Source of the DNA: Gimesia sp.
GTDB taxonomy: Bacteria > Planctomycetota > Planctomycetia > Planctomycetales > Planctomycetaceae
Length of the DNA stretch: 64,000 bases
NCBI GenBank assembly: GCA_002706765.1
Contig: PAJV01000076.1
Coordinates: 310,001-374,000 of the forward strand
Reading direction: 5' to 3'
Shown: positions 44,700 to 53,369 of the stretch, in pieces
Layout: each line of letters begins with the position of its first letter
Position numbering within the stretch: position 1 is the first letter of the stretch
Position numbers and translations under genes: made by a program
Notes under the pieces: model-generated
Told to the model about the DNA's origin: nothing
Database searches by the model: none
The model's input: only the letters and a program-made list of their open reading frames with translations

Positions 44700-46208
44700 T
44701 CAGTGTGGTGCGCGTCTGGCCGGATGTGTCTGCGTAACCTTTGTTGCATTACCGGAACCATGTGGAGGCAGCACTTTGTCTCGACTGCAGATTTGTCGTG
44801 GATTAAAAATATTTCTGACCTTTTCCATAGTGGCCAGGTCGGTTTCATTAAAAATCCGGCTCATGAAATTGATTTTTTCCACACCAATGCCATGCTCGCC
44901 GGTAACGCTGCCACCCAGTTCCAGGCACTTTTCCAGGATTTCTTCGCTGGCTTCCAGCACCAGTTGGATCTGACCCTGGTCGCGTTCATCAAACAGCAGG
45001 ATCGGATGCACATTACCATCACCGGCGTGAAAAACATTGACGATTCGTAACCCATACTTTGCGCTGGTCTGTTCTATAAATTCCAGGATTTCTGGCAGCC
45101 GTGTCCGGGGAACCACACCATCCTGGGTACAGTAACTCGGGCTGAGTCGTCCAATCGCTCCGAATGCCTGTTTGCGACTTTTCCAGATCAGCATGCGTTC
45201 TTCGGGTGTGTCGGCACGCTGAATTTCGCGGACATTATTCTTGTTACAGAGTTCCAGTATTTTGGATACTTCCGCATCCATTGCCACTTCGAGACCGTCT
45301 ACTTCGATCAGTAATACCGCTCCCGCATCCAGAGGAAATCCAAAGTGAAAGGCTTCTTCCACTGCCTGGATAATGCCGTGATCCATCATTTCCAGCGCGG
45401 AAGGAATAATCCCTTCAGCGATAATTTCGGAGATCGCTCGGGTCGCATCTCCGATCGTCTGAAAGACTGCCAGCATCGTGCGATGGGCTTCCGGATCCCG
45501 AGTCAATCGGACGATCGCTTTGGTGCAGATCCCGAATGTCCCTTCATTGCCGACGTACACGCCATGCAGGTCATATCCGGGAACCTCCGCGGTGGGGCCA
45601 CCCAGTTCGATGATGGTTCCATCAGGCAGGACTGCTTCCAGCCCCAGCACATGATTGGTGGTGACCCCATACTTCAACGTGTGGGGACCTCCGGAATTGG
45701 TGGCGATATTTCCGCCAATCGTACACGACCCCTGGCTGGAAGGATCGGGAGCATAATGATATCCGGTTCCTTTGAGGGCATTGGTCAGATGCAGATTGAC
45801 CATGCCTGGTTCGACAATGGCATATCGGTCTCGGAGGTTCAGTTCCAGGATCTGTTTCATGCGGGTCAAGACGATCATGACCCCGCCCCCAATAGGCAGA
45901 CAACCGCCAGAAAGACTGGTTCCCGCACCGCGGGCCAGAAAGGGCACGTTAAATTCATTGCAGATCTTGACGGTCGCTGAAACCTGCTCAGTCGTGGTAG
46001 GGAAGACAACAATATCCGGTGCGGATTTATCCACAATGTACCCGTCACACTCGTAAACGAGCAGTTCGTCCGCGTTATACAGGATACCGGTTTTTCCAAC
46101 GATTCCGGTTAATTTCTGAATCAGAAGGGAGAAGGGACGGCTTCCTGCCTCCAGCTTTTCTAATACGGGAGCTGACAGGTTGATGGTCTGGCTGGTGTCG
46201 TCAACCAT
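44700..46208 (-). CDS. glcD: glycolate oxidase catalytic FAD subunit
   Basis: 502-residue FAD-dependent 2-hydroxyacid dehydrogenase oxidising glycolate to glyoxylate at the membrane. The FAD-binding domain has FLARGAGTSLSGGCLPIGGGVMI and YAPDPSSQGSCTIGGNIATNSGGPHTLKYG; the C-terminal FAD-oxidase domain has VFHAGDGNVHPILLFD and GSVTGEHGIGVEKI, which carry the metal-binding His residues. It heads the glcDEF operon. D-lactate is a possible alternative substrate for this family, but the accompanying E and F subunits favour glycolate. No clear ribosome binding site precedes the ATG. Confidence 0.95.
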   Translation of the reverse strand: MVDDTSQTINLSAPVLEKLEAGSRPFSLLIQKLTGIVGKTGILYNADELLVYECDGYIVDKSAPDIVVFPTTTEQVSATVKICNEFNVPFLARGAGTSLSGGCLPIGGGVMIVLTRMKQILELNLRDRYAIVEPGMVNLHLTNALKGTGYHYAPDPSSQGSCTIGGNIATNSGGPHTLKYGVTTNHVLGLEAVLPDGTIIELGGPTAEVPGYDLHGVYVGNEGTFGICTKAIVRLTRDPEAHRTMLAVFQTIGDATRAISEIIAEGIIPSALEMMDHGIIQAVEEAFHFGFPLDAGAVLLIEVDGLEVAMDAEVSKILELCNKNNVREIQRADTPEERMLIWKSRKQAFGAIGRLSPSYCTQDGVVPRTRLPEILEFIEQTSAKYGLRIVNVFHAGDGNVHPILLFDERDQGQIQLVLEASEEILEKCLELGGSVTGEHGIGVEKINFMSRIFNETDLATMEKVRNIFNPRQICSRDKVLPPHGSGNATKVTQTHPARRAPH

Positions 46209-46384
46209 TGTCGGGGGTAGCTTTCCATTAGGGCAAAGGGAAATAGTGAAGGTATTTAAGATGTATTTTAAATCAAAGTCAGCTCAGGAATCAATTCTCT
46301 GCCTGCTGCTTCGTTCAATTCGCGAGGTTTAAATGCTGTATTTGTGCCAGAAAAAACGAATTCCGTCCATTCTGCAGAAGAAAG

Positions 46385-47881
46385 TCATTTCTGATTGACC
46401 CAGATGGGGCTGGACCAGGCCATCTCGCCATTGGACTGAATGACGCGTACATAATACCAGTCATCCTGTTTGCCATCGCTCTGATCCGTGAATGTGAATT
46501 CAGTATTCCACTGCTTATGGAATACAATTCGGTGCAGCATGGCCGATTCCCAGGGAAAAGGTCGGGTAAATAACATTTCATTGCTGACCGCCAGATCGGA
46601 AAACTTCTGCGTCAGCTGACATTCAGTCGGCTTTTGACAGGAAACAGAAATTCGGGTGTCTGCATCTCCTTGAATCCGCATGACGATGGCTTTCTGAGAC
46701 CAGTCATCGACCTGTTGTTTGAGGGCAGTGAACGACTGGATCTTCAACTGCCGGGGTGTTTGTTCCAGGATGCGATCACGGCGGAATTCGTCCAGTGGTC
46801 CGGTCGTAAAACAGGGTTGGATCTGCTGGATTTCGCCCCCTTCGACATCGATATTGAATTTCCAGTCAGCCGTGCCGCCCCAGCCTAATGCCGGCCAGGG
46901 ACCCCAGCCATATTCGAAACGCAGAACTACCGGTTGCTCCCAGGGATTGGCTCCGTTAGATTTATCAACAGGGAAATCTCGATGAATGACTCGTCCGTTT
47001 TTTAGAACTTCGACACGATCAATTTCATCCCAGGCCTGCACGTTCACTTTCAGTTCACGTTCATCGGTAAATGGTAGTTCCTGGCCCATCATCTGATCAT
47101 TGAGATGGAAATCGAGTTCGATGCGATCTCCGGAGACTGCATAGCAGCGACGATGGCGCAAACCGTCGAATAACGCATCGCGGGTCAGTTCGGTGGCTTT
47201 GATGGCGGCCAGACCTTCGCGGTAGCCGCCCGGGTATCCCAGATGATCGTCCGTACTGGCAACCACTCCGAATCGATATCCCTGGTTCAGGTAATACTGA
47301 AGTGTGTGTTTCGTCCAGCGCCCCCCTTCCGTGTGCCTTTTATAGGGAAAGGGAGCCCGGTCATGTTCGGCGCAACCCCATTCGGAATGGATTTCCAGGA
47401 CGGGAGAGACTGTGGAATCCATTTTTGTCGGATCAAATCCCCGGTGCCCCAGACGATTGGCTGGATGATGCGGTATCAGCAGGCAGCCCCGTTGCCTGGC
47501 GAATGACTGCAGTGCGGAGAGGTCTTCGATCAGTTCGTAGTCCCCCTGCAGATCGGGAAATAGAATGTGGTAGTCCCCTTCTTCGGTTCCATGTCGTTCA
47601 TACCCCAGAATGGTGACAAACTCCCCTGGTGAATCGAAGTCCCTGGCCAGTTGAACGACTTCCGGCCAGCGGGCGCGGGCGATGTGAAATCCGTTTTTCC
47701 ATTTGTGGGTGATTTTACCATCGTAATCGACGATATCAGGCCAGTAGGCATGAGGGGTAAAGGCATAGAAATCAAGATGATTTCGCGCTATTTCAAACGA
47801 GCGGTCGAGTGATCCCAGTGCATAACCTACGTGGTTGTGGTTATGTAAATCGCCGAAGTAATTCTGATAGTCAGTTGTCAT
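46385..47881 (-). CDS. PHP-domain metal-dependent hydrolase of unknown substrate
   Basis: 498-residue protein. The N-terminal half is a PHP-type phosphoesterase fold with metal-binding motifs GDLHNHNHVGYALGS (9-23), HLDFYAFTPHA, LIPHHPANRLGH, LEIHSEWGC and VASTDDHLGYPGG. The C-terminal half is beta-rich (about 270-498: VNVQAWDEIDRVEVLKNGRVI, FTFTDQSDGKQDDWYYVRVIQ), as in planctomycete DUF3604-like proteins. No signal peptide is seen, so it may be cytosolic. It lies 176 bp upstream of glcD on the same strand but separately transcribed by appearance. Reaction unknown. Confidence 0.8.
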   Translation of the reverse strand: MTTDYQNYFGDLHNHNHVGYALGSLDRSFEIARNHLDFYAFTPHAYWPDIVDYDGKITHKWKNGFHIARARWPEVVQLARDFDSPGEFVTILGYERHGTEEGDYHILFPDLQGDYELIEDLSALQSFARQRGCLLIPHHPANRLGHRGFDPTKMDSTVSPVLEIHSEWGCAEHDRAPFPYKRHTEGGRWTKHTLQYYLNQGYRFGVVASTDDHLGYPGGYREGLAAIKATELTRDALFDGLRHRRCYAVSGDRIELDFHLNDQMMGQELPFTDERELKVNVQAWDEIDRVEVLKNGRVIHRDFPVDKSNGANPWEQPVVLRFEYGWGPWPALGWGGTADWKFNIDVEGGEIQQIQPCFTTGPLDEFRRDRILEQTPRQLKIQSFTALKQQVDDWSQKAIVMRIQGDADTRISVSCQKPTECQLTQKFSDLAVSNEMLFTRPFPWESAMLHRIVFHKQWNTEFTFTDQSDGKQDDWYYVRVIQSNGEMAWSSPIWVNQK

Positions 47882-48066
47882 TGGATTCTGGCAGTTCTGA
47901 AATAGATATTTTCTTTGCGGATATGCTGGGTCCTGTTCGCCTTGTCTGAACGGACTATCGATTCATCTGAAACATTATGCCGCAGGAATGCAAGTGTTTC
48001 TGTTCATTCCACCGTGAAACTCCACCGTGAAAATGAGCAGTTCGTTTATCTACCCTATTCTTCAGG

Positions 48067-49590
48067 TCATCGGCTCCAGGTGAGCCATTTATTGAAAATA
48101 CTTTTCACCAGTGGACTGAGTCGTGTGCGATTGTATTGGTCGCCGATTTTTCGGATGGCGTCTGCCTGCGTAGGATAGGGGTGAATCACGCTGGCCAGTT
48201 TTTTTAATCCCATGCCGGACTGCATGGCGACCGAGATTTCTGAAATCAAGTCACCTGCATGGCTGGCGACAATGGTGGCCCCCAGAATTTTATCGCTTCC
48301 CTGTTTGACATGAATTTTTACAAAGCCATTTGTTTCGGCATCCAGAATGGCGCGATCAACGTCTTTCAGTTCCTGGATGAAGGTTTGGATGCGAATATTT
48401 TTCGCAGCCGCTTCATGTTCATACAGCCCAACGTGTGCAATTTCAGGCTCTGTGTAAGTACACCAGGGGATCAGCAGGTTGCTGCTCTTGCTTCTGCCTT
48501 TGAAGAGAGCATTTCCAATGACAATCCGCGCCTGGAAATCGGCGGTATGAGTAAACTGATAGCGCGAACAGATATCGCCGGCGGCATAAATGGCTGAATT
48601 GGTCGTCTGCAGATAATTATTGACGAACACGCCCTCCCGTTCATCGTATTTTACACCCGCCTGTTCCAGGTTTAACCCCTGCACATTCGGTGCACGCCCT
48701 GTGGAGATGAGGATTTCATCGACGATGATCTCAGACTGTTTACCTTGAAGATCAATCTGAATCGTTTTGCCGGCTGCAGTTCGAGCGATTTGAGTGCTGG
48801 CTGCGTTGAGCAGTATCTTGACGCCATCCTGTTCCAGTTGTCTCTGAATAATTTGCGCAGCATCACGGTCTTCCCGGGGCAGAATCTGCGTTCGTGACTG
48901 AATTAAAGTGACTTCTGAACCAAAGCGGGCGAAAGCTTGTGCCAGTTCACATCCGATAGGACCGGCTCCCAGAATTGCCAGCCGCAGGGGGAGTTGGGTT
49001 AATGAAAAGATGGTTTCATTTGTCAGGAAGCCGGTCTCTTCGAGGCCTTCGATCTCGGGGACAGCCGCCCTGGCACCGGTGGCGATAACCGCTTTTTTGA
49101 ATTCAAGTTGCCGTTGATCAACCTGGATCGTAGAGCGATTGAGAAAGCTGGCGTCGCCGATAAAGACATCGACCCCCAGATCTTTAAAACGTTGCGCGGA
49201 GTCATGTGTGCTGATGTCGGCCCGCAGTTTACGCATACGTTCCATTACCTGGGGAAAGTTGACTGCCACTGATCCGGTAGCAATTTGAATACCCAGTTCG
49301 TTTGACTGCATGACAGCATGCATGGCCCGGGCGGAGCGAATAATGGCTTTGGAAGGAACGCAGCCTGTGTTCAGGCAGTCGCCTCCCATCAGGTGTCGTT
49401 CTATTAACGCGACTTTGGCACCCAGCCCTGCCGCACCCGCTGCGGTGACCAGGCCAGCGGTGCCTGCGCCGATGACGACCAGATTATATCTCCTCTCCGG
49501 TTGGGGATTGATCCAGCCAGGCGGGTGGACCTGATTCACCAGCTGTTGATTAAATTCATCGGGGGGATCAATCTGAAGTGATTCGGTCAT
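48067..49590 (-). CDS. pyridine nucleotide-disulfide oxidoreductase (MerA/dihydrolipoyl-dehydrogenase-like)
   Basis: 507-residue flavoprotein with FAD motif VVIGAGTAGLVTAAGAAGLG, redox-active pair C72-LNTG-C77 in GGDCLNTGCVPSK, the NAD motif LAILGAGPIGCELAQAF and the dimer-interface motif HPYPTQADAI. A 30-residue N-terminal extension precedes the fold. It resembles MerA in the core but lacks both the HMA domain and the C-terminal Cys-Cys pair needed for Hg(II), so it is not a proven mercuric reductase. It lies 32 bp downstream of the TVP38 gene, a pairing seen in many bacteria. AGAGCAGG is next to the ATG. Confidence 0.9.
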   Translation of the reverse strand: MTESLQIDPPDEFNQQLVNQVHPPGWINPQPERRYNLVVIGAGTAGLVTAAGAAGLGAKVALIERHLMGGDCLNTGCVPSKAIIRSARAMHAVMQSNELGIQIATGSVAVNFPQVMERMRKLRADISTHDSAQRFKDLGVDVFIGDASFLNRSTIQVDQRQLEFKKAVIATGARAAVPEIEGLEETGFLTNETIFSLTQLPLRLAILGAGPIGCELAQAFARFGSEVTLIQSRTQILPREDRDAAQIIQRQLEQDGVKILLNAASTQIARTAAGKTIQIDLQGKQSEIIVDEILISTGRAPNVQGLNLEQAGVKYDEREGVFVNNYLQTTNSAIYAAGDICSRYQFTHTADFQARIVIGNALFKGRSKSSNLLIPWCTYTEPEIAHVGLYEHEAAAKNIRIQTFIQELKDVDRAILDAETNGFVKIHVKQGSDKILGATIVASHAGDLISEISVAMQSGMGLKKLASVIHPYPTQADAIRKIGDQYNRTRLSPLVKSIFNKWLTWSR

Positions 49591-49622
49591 CCTGCTCTCT
49601 TACGATAATTGTGGAAAGCGGC

Positions 49623-50408
49623 TCAAGTCTGTTTCTGCAGTCGATTCACTGTTTTCTTTACGAGTAGAGGAAATGTTCCCAGCAGTATAAAGGCGATTAT
49701 CAGCTGCGGGGATAAAATTCCGCGAGCCCCCTGCTTTGAAAGTTCGTGCAGGGTGGGAACACTCGTGCCAGCGTAGACATAAACGGCGGTTCCAGCAAGC
49801 ATACCCAGTTGGCTGACCCACCAGAATGTCCAGACGCGAATGGTCGTCAGACCCATCAACAGGTTGATGAGAAAAAACGGAACCGCGACGACCAGCCTGA
49901 GGGTAAAGAGGTAGAAGGCGCCTTCCTGTTCAAACCTTCGATTGAAGCTGGTGAAGCGATCGCGGTAGCGACTTTGAATCGCAGAACGAAACAGGTAACG
50001 GCTGGTTAAAAATGCCAGTGTGGCGCCCGCTGTCGAGGCAAAACTGACCAGCAGCAGACCTTTCCAGAAACCGAAAAACCAGCCATACGACAAAGTGAGC
50101 GGAACTGCTCCCGGCAGTGAAAGACCTGTAATTCCAGCATAGATCAGAAAGGCAACCAGGTAAATCGCGACTGGATGTCGTGCAGCAAAATCCTGCCAGT
50201 GATGTTCCTGGGCAGCGAGATATTCTAGCGTCAGGAGATCGCGATACTGAAAATAGACCAGGCAGAAGATCCCTGCCAGGATCATCAACACGATTATACG
50301 CAGGTAAGTCGAAGATGATTTCCAGCTTGATGCTGGCGCGGGCTGAGGCTTCAGCGATTCACTGGTCTCAGGAACGTGTGATTGCGAATCAGAATCGGCA
50401 CGGTCCAC
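49623..50408 (-). CDS. TVP38/TMEM64-family (VTT/SNARE-associated) membrane protein
   Basis: 261-residue inner-membrane protein with five or six hydrophobic segments. The family signature is visible: YAGITGLSLPGAVPLTLSYGWFFGFWKGLLLVSFASTAGATLAFLTSRYLF, then a charged loop and RLVVAVPFFLINLLMGLTTIRVWTFWWVSQLGMLAGT. Related DedA/VTT proteins scramble lipids in other organisms. The start is GTG at 50408 with AGGA upstream. Translated with the downstream flavoprotein gene (32-bp gap), so a joint redox or lipid function is likely. Repeat copy C lies just upstream. Confidence 0.88.
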   Translation of the reverse strand: MDRADSDSQSHVPETSESLKPQPAPASSWKSSSTYLRIIVLMILAGIFCLVYFQYRDLLTLEYLAAQEHHWQDFAARHPVAIYLVAFLIYAGITGLSLPGAVPLTLSYGWFFGFWKGLLLVSFASTAGATLAFLTSRYLFRSAIQSRYRDRFTSFNRRFEQEGAFYLFTLRLVVAVPFFLINLLMGLTTIRVWTFWWVSQLGMLAGTAVYVYAGTSVPTLHELSKQGARGILSPQLIIAFILLGTFPLLVKKTVNRLQKQT

Positions 50409-50467
50409 CTGTGATGTCCTGTTCTAAAGGATTTCGCAGTAAAGTGAGTCGCATCCAAACCGGGACT

Positions 50468-50556
50468 GTATCCAGTTTTACTGTAGCGTCTCCAGGGCCA
50501 ATTGAGCCGAGTATAATCGTTTGAGAGACGCTATGGTTAAGTGTGATGCGCTCTAG
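50468..50556 (-). repeat. stop-codon-overlapping dispersed repeat, copy C
   Basis: Read on the minus strand it begins CTAGAGCGCATCACA, where TAG is the stop codon of rho, and carries the arms ATAGCGTCTC and GAGACGCTA and the end ACAGTAAAACTGGA. It aligns along its full length with copy A. On the plus strand it has TATAAT (50511-50516). Confidence 0.85.
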
Positions 50557-52202
50557 AGTATTGCGCGGATCTTTTCCAGAAACTCTTTGTTGCTCGGGAA
50601 TTTCTTGAGGGTACTGCTGAGCTGTTCCATGGCTTCGACCGGGTTCAGTGAAATCAGGCTGCGGCGGAGCATTGTAACGCCTTCCAGGACTTCGGGGGCC
50701 AGGATTTTTTCTTCACGGCGGGTTCCGGAGAGCGTGATATCAATCGAAGGAAAGATCCGGCGGTCGGACAGTTCCCGGCTGAGAACCATTTCCATGTTGC
50801 CGGTTCCCTTGAACTCCTGGAAGATTACTTCATCCATACGGCTGCCCGTATCAATCAAAGCGGTTCCCAGCACAGTCAGGGATCCACCCTCGTCAAAACG
50901 ACGGGCCGTCCCGAACATCTTTTTGGGAATATCCATGGCTTTCACATCCAGACCACCACTCATGGTACGTCCGGTGTTTCCCACCCATTTGTTAAAAGCA
51001 CGTGCGGTTCGTGTGATACTGTCCAGCAGGATGAAGGCGTCTTCGCCTGCTTCAGCCAGTCGTTTTCCACGTTCAAAAATCAGCTGGCTCGTACGAACGT
51101 GACTTTCGACATCACGGTCCATCGAGGAAGAGATCACTTCGCCTTTGATCGAGCGCTGCATTTCCGTGACTTCTTCGGGGCGTTCGTCGATCAGCAGCAC
51201 CATCAGCCGGATTTCGGGATGATTTGTGCTGACTGACTCTGCGATATCCTGCAGCAGCATGGTCTTACCGGTTCGAGGGGGAGCCACAACAAGTGCGCGC
51301 TGACCTTTGCCGATGGGAGTCAGCATGTCCATGATCCGCATGGTGATGGGCATGGGGCCTGTCTCCAGTTTGATCTGTTCAAACGGATTGATGGGAGTCA
51401 GCTCATCGAACGATTTGATTTGCATGTATTCTTCAATGGTCCGGCCATCAATCGTTTCGATGGATTTCAGGCGGGGTCCCTGGCCTCGTGTGCCCGGACC
51501 AACTTCACCGCGGATGAGAATCCCTTCACGCAGATTGTGTTTTTCGATCAGCGAACTGGAAACAAAGGCGTCAGAGTCCTGCGCCTTGTAATTGGATTTA
51601 GGATCTCTGATGAAGCCGTAAGCTTTCGGATGTAATTCCAGGACACCTTCAATGGTACCCGAGATATTTTCATCAGCGGGCGTGTTTGAGCGAGGTCGGC
51701 GGTTTTGATTTCTGTTGGCTCCCGTATTCCCGCTGCCGCCTGATCGCGAGCGATTTCCGCCGCGGTTAGTATTGGAGTTGGCGCGGCCCCGGTTGCCTCC
51801 ACCCTGATTCTGGCCACCCTGCCCCTGTCGTCCTGGGCCCTGGTTGGTTGTTGTGCCGTCTGATTTTCTTCTTCGTCTTCTGCGGCGACGATTGCCTCCG
51901 GATTTGTCGGATGACTGATCACTGTCTGATCGATTTGTGTTATCGTCGCCTCGGGATTCAGCAGGAGTATCTGACATGCTTGCGGGTTCTCTTTCAGGTT
52001 CTGCATCGCTCTGGGATGAATGAGATTGTTCGAACATTTCGAGGTTTTCTTCCGCCTTGCGATGGTATTCATCCTGCAGGGCATCGGTCTCACTTTTTTC
52101 CAAAGTGTCCTCAGTAGAGCGTTCTACTTTCTTGCGTGGTTTCGTAGTTTTACGACGTGCAGGTTTGGGTTTGTCTGAAGTTTCAGAACTTTTAGCGGCC
52201 AT
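50553..52202 (-). CDS. rho: transcription termination factor Rho with long low-complexity insertion
   Basis: Hexameric RNA helicase ending transcription. The 549-residue protein has the RNA-binding domain (GVLELHPKAYGFIRDPKSNYK), P-loop VAPPRTGKTMLLQDIA, Walker B LMVLLIDERPEEVTEM, Q-loop and R-loop segments and the arginine finger region (LSGTRREEKIL), all intact. Residues about 25-180 are a low-complexity region, first acidic then RRRRRRRRK, followed by Gly/Asn/Gln/Arg-rich repeats (GQGGQNQGGGNRGRANSN). Such insertions occur in Rho of other phyla and can promote condensates or RNA binding. Its TAG stop is the start of repeat copy C. Two 13-bp direct repeats lie upstream. Confidence 0.96.
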   Translation of the reverse strand: MAAKSSETSDKPKPARRKTTKPRKKVERSTEDTLEKSETDALQDEYHRKAEENLEMFEQSHSSQSDAEPEREPASMSDTPAESRGDDNTNRSDSDQSSDKSGGNRRRRRRRRKSDGTTTNQGPGRQGQGGQNQGGGNRGRANSNTNRGGNRSRSGGSGNTGANRNQNRRPRSNTPADENISGTIEGVLELHPKAYGFIRDPKSNYKAQDSDAFVSSSLIEKHNLREGILIRGEVGPGTRGQGPRLKSIETIDGRTIEEYMQIKSFDELTPINPFEQIKLETGPMPITMRIMDMLTPIGKGQRALVVAPPRTGKTMLLQDIAESVSTNHPEIRLMVLLIDERPEEVTEMQRSIKGEVISSSMDRDVESHVRTSQLIFERGKRLAEAGEDAFILLDSITRTARAFNKWVGNTGRTMSGGLDVKAMDIPKKMFGTARRFDEGGSLTVLGTALIDTGSRMDEVIFQEFKGTGNMEMVLSRELSDRRIFPSIDITLSGTRREEKILAPEVLEGVTMLRRSLISLNPVEAMEQLSSTLKKFPSNKEFLEKIRAIL

Positions 52203-52240
52203 ACAGAAACACCAAATGTTTATAAAATAGTTTCGAAATA

Positions 52241-52270
52241 ATTAGAGACACAACATCATTAGAGACACAA
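52241..52270. repeat. 13-bp direct repeats upstream of rho
   Basis: ATTAGAGACACAA occurs at 52241-52253 and 52258-52270, a 17-bp period, 39-68 bp upstream of the rho start (read on the minus strand as TTGTGTCTCTAAT). This is where a 5' leader or promoter should be; tandem sites for a regulator or autoregulation are possible. Confidence 0.4.
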
Positions 52271-53369
52271 TTACGGCATGAACGACTTACGAAGTGACAG
52301 GCAAATGCTTCAAGCCTGAATCATTGGCAGCAGAGAGCCTGCAATGATACTTGAATGCTGCTGGCATACTTCTGAACGTGCCGACTCTTAAACCAGAGGA
52401 AACCTGATCGAGGCCAGCTAATGGTACCGGCGTGATCCTGATCTCTTGAAGAAAGATTCACACAGTGGAATAACTCGCCCGGCTGCGGACTCGACCTTCT
52501 TGGCCTGAATATTCCAACTCTTAGGACAATCGCTTTTGAAACAGTAAAGAGATTTGGCCCAGGCATTGAAAACAGAATGCTTTGACAAGCTTGTTGACGA
52601 ATGCCTCTTACAGCGTGATCGTCTTGCCGATATCCTTTCAGGCAAAAAATTGTGGTCAAAAACTGTTACTAGAATTCAATCGTTTCTATCAGGTTCCGTC
52701 AACCTATAAATGGTTGCTAATAAGGAACTTTAAAATGTTTTACTAACTCGTCCCGGAATCAGATTTCGCTCAATTGTCATCAGCAGAAGGTGACAAAAGC
52801 GGAGAAAAGATTCTGGTAGCGTATGTCGCCATTTCCACAAAACAGAAACAGCAGACAGATCACCTTCCGAGGATAATGTTTTTTAGCCAGAGAACTGGTC
52901 TGGTAATTTTGCAACTGGTTCAGATACGTCAATATCCTTCAGCGCGAATATGAAAGAGCAATTACTTTCAAGAAACAGGCGACCGCCCAGATTGAATCAA
53001 GGGTGGTGCCGATGAAGACTGAAGCCCCGCCGGAAACGACTCACATACTAAAAAAGCCAATTGGGTAATCAGTAATTTTCTTCTACTGACTGGTGGGTTA
53101 TTGATCTCAAAAAGCGGGGGGAGATCCTCATTGAAAAACGGCTTTCCTGAGATGCCTAAGTTCGTATTGTGTATCAAAACCATCTCATAGCGTCAATACT
53201 AAATCGTATTGCCAGCTCGTTCTACAGTAATCTTAACTTATCTGCGGACAAAGTCAATTGACTATCCTGCTTCTATCGGATGTTTTGTTCAGGCAGAATG
53301 AAAAGAATCGCCCCTCACCCTGTCTTTTCTGGAATATCTCCTGGAAAGTAGCTGTTAGATTGGCTGAAT
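52271..53369. other. 1.1-kb gene-poor stretch, possible decayed genes
   Basis: No gene here can be supported. Open frames on both strands (52321-52659 minus, 52968-53183 minus) have no RBS and odd composition. On the plus strand about 52750-52945 reads through without a start as a protein-like frame containing EKILVAYVAISTKQKQQ, and 52935-53065 continues in another frame (ILQREYERAITFKKQATAQIE), suggesting a frameshifted remnant of a longer gene. The parent family is not recognised. Confidence 0.35.

Noticed and set aside
45345-45980. 211-codon plus-strand frame
   Set aside because: Antisense to glcD, which has all its FAD motifs intact in the opposite frame.
48067-49590. Mercuric reductase (merA) and a mercury-resistance operon
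   Set aside because: The protein lacks the C-terminal Cys pair and HMA domain, and no merR, merT or merP is adjacent; only a TVP38 protein is.
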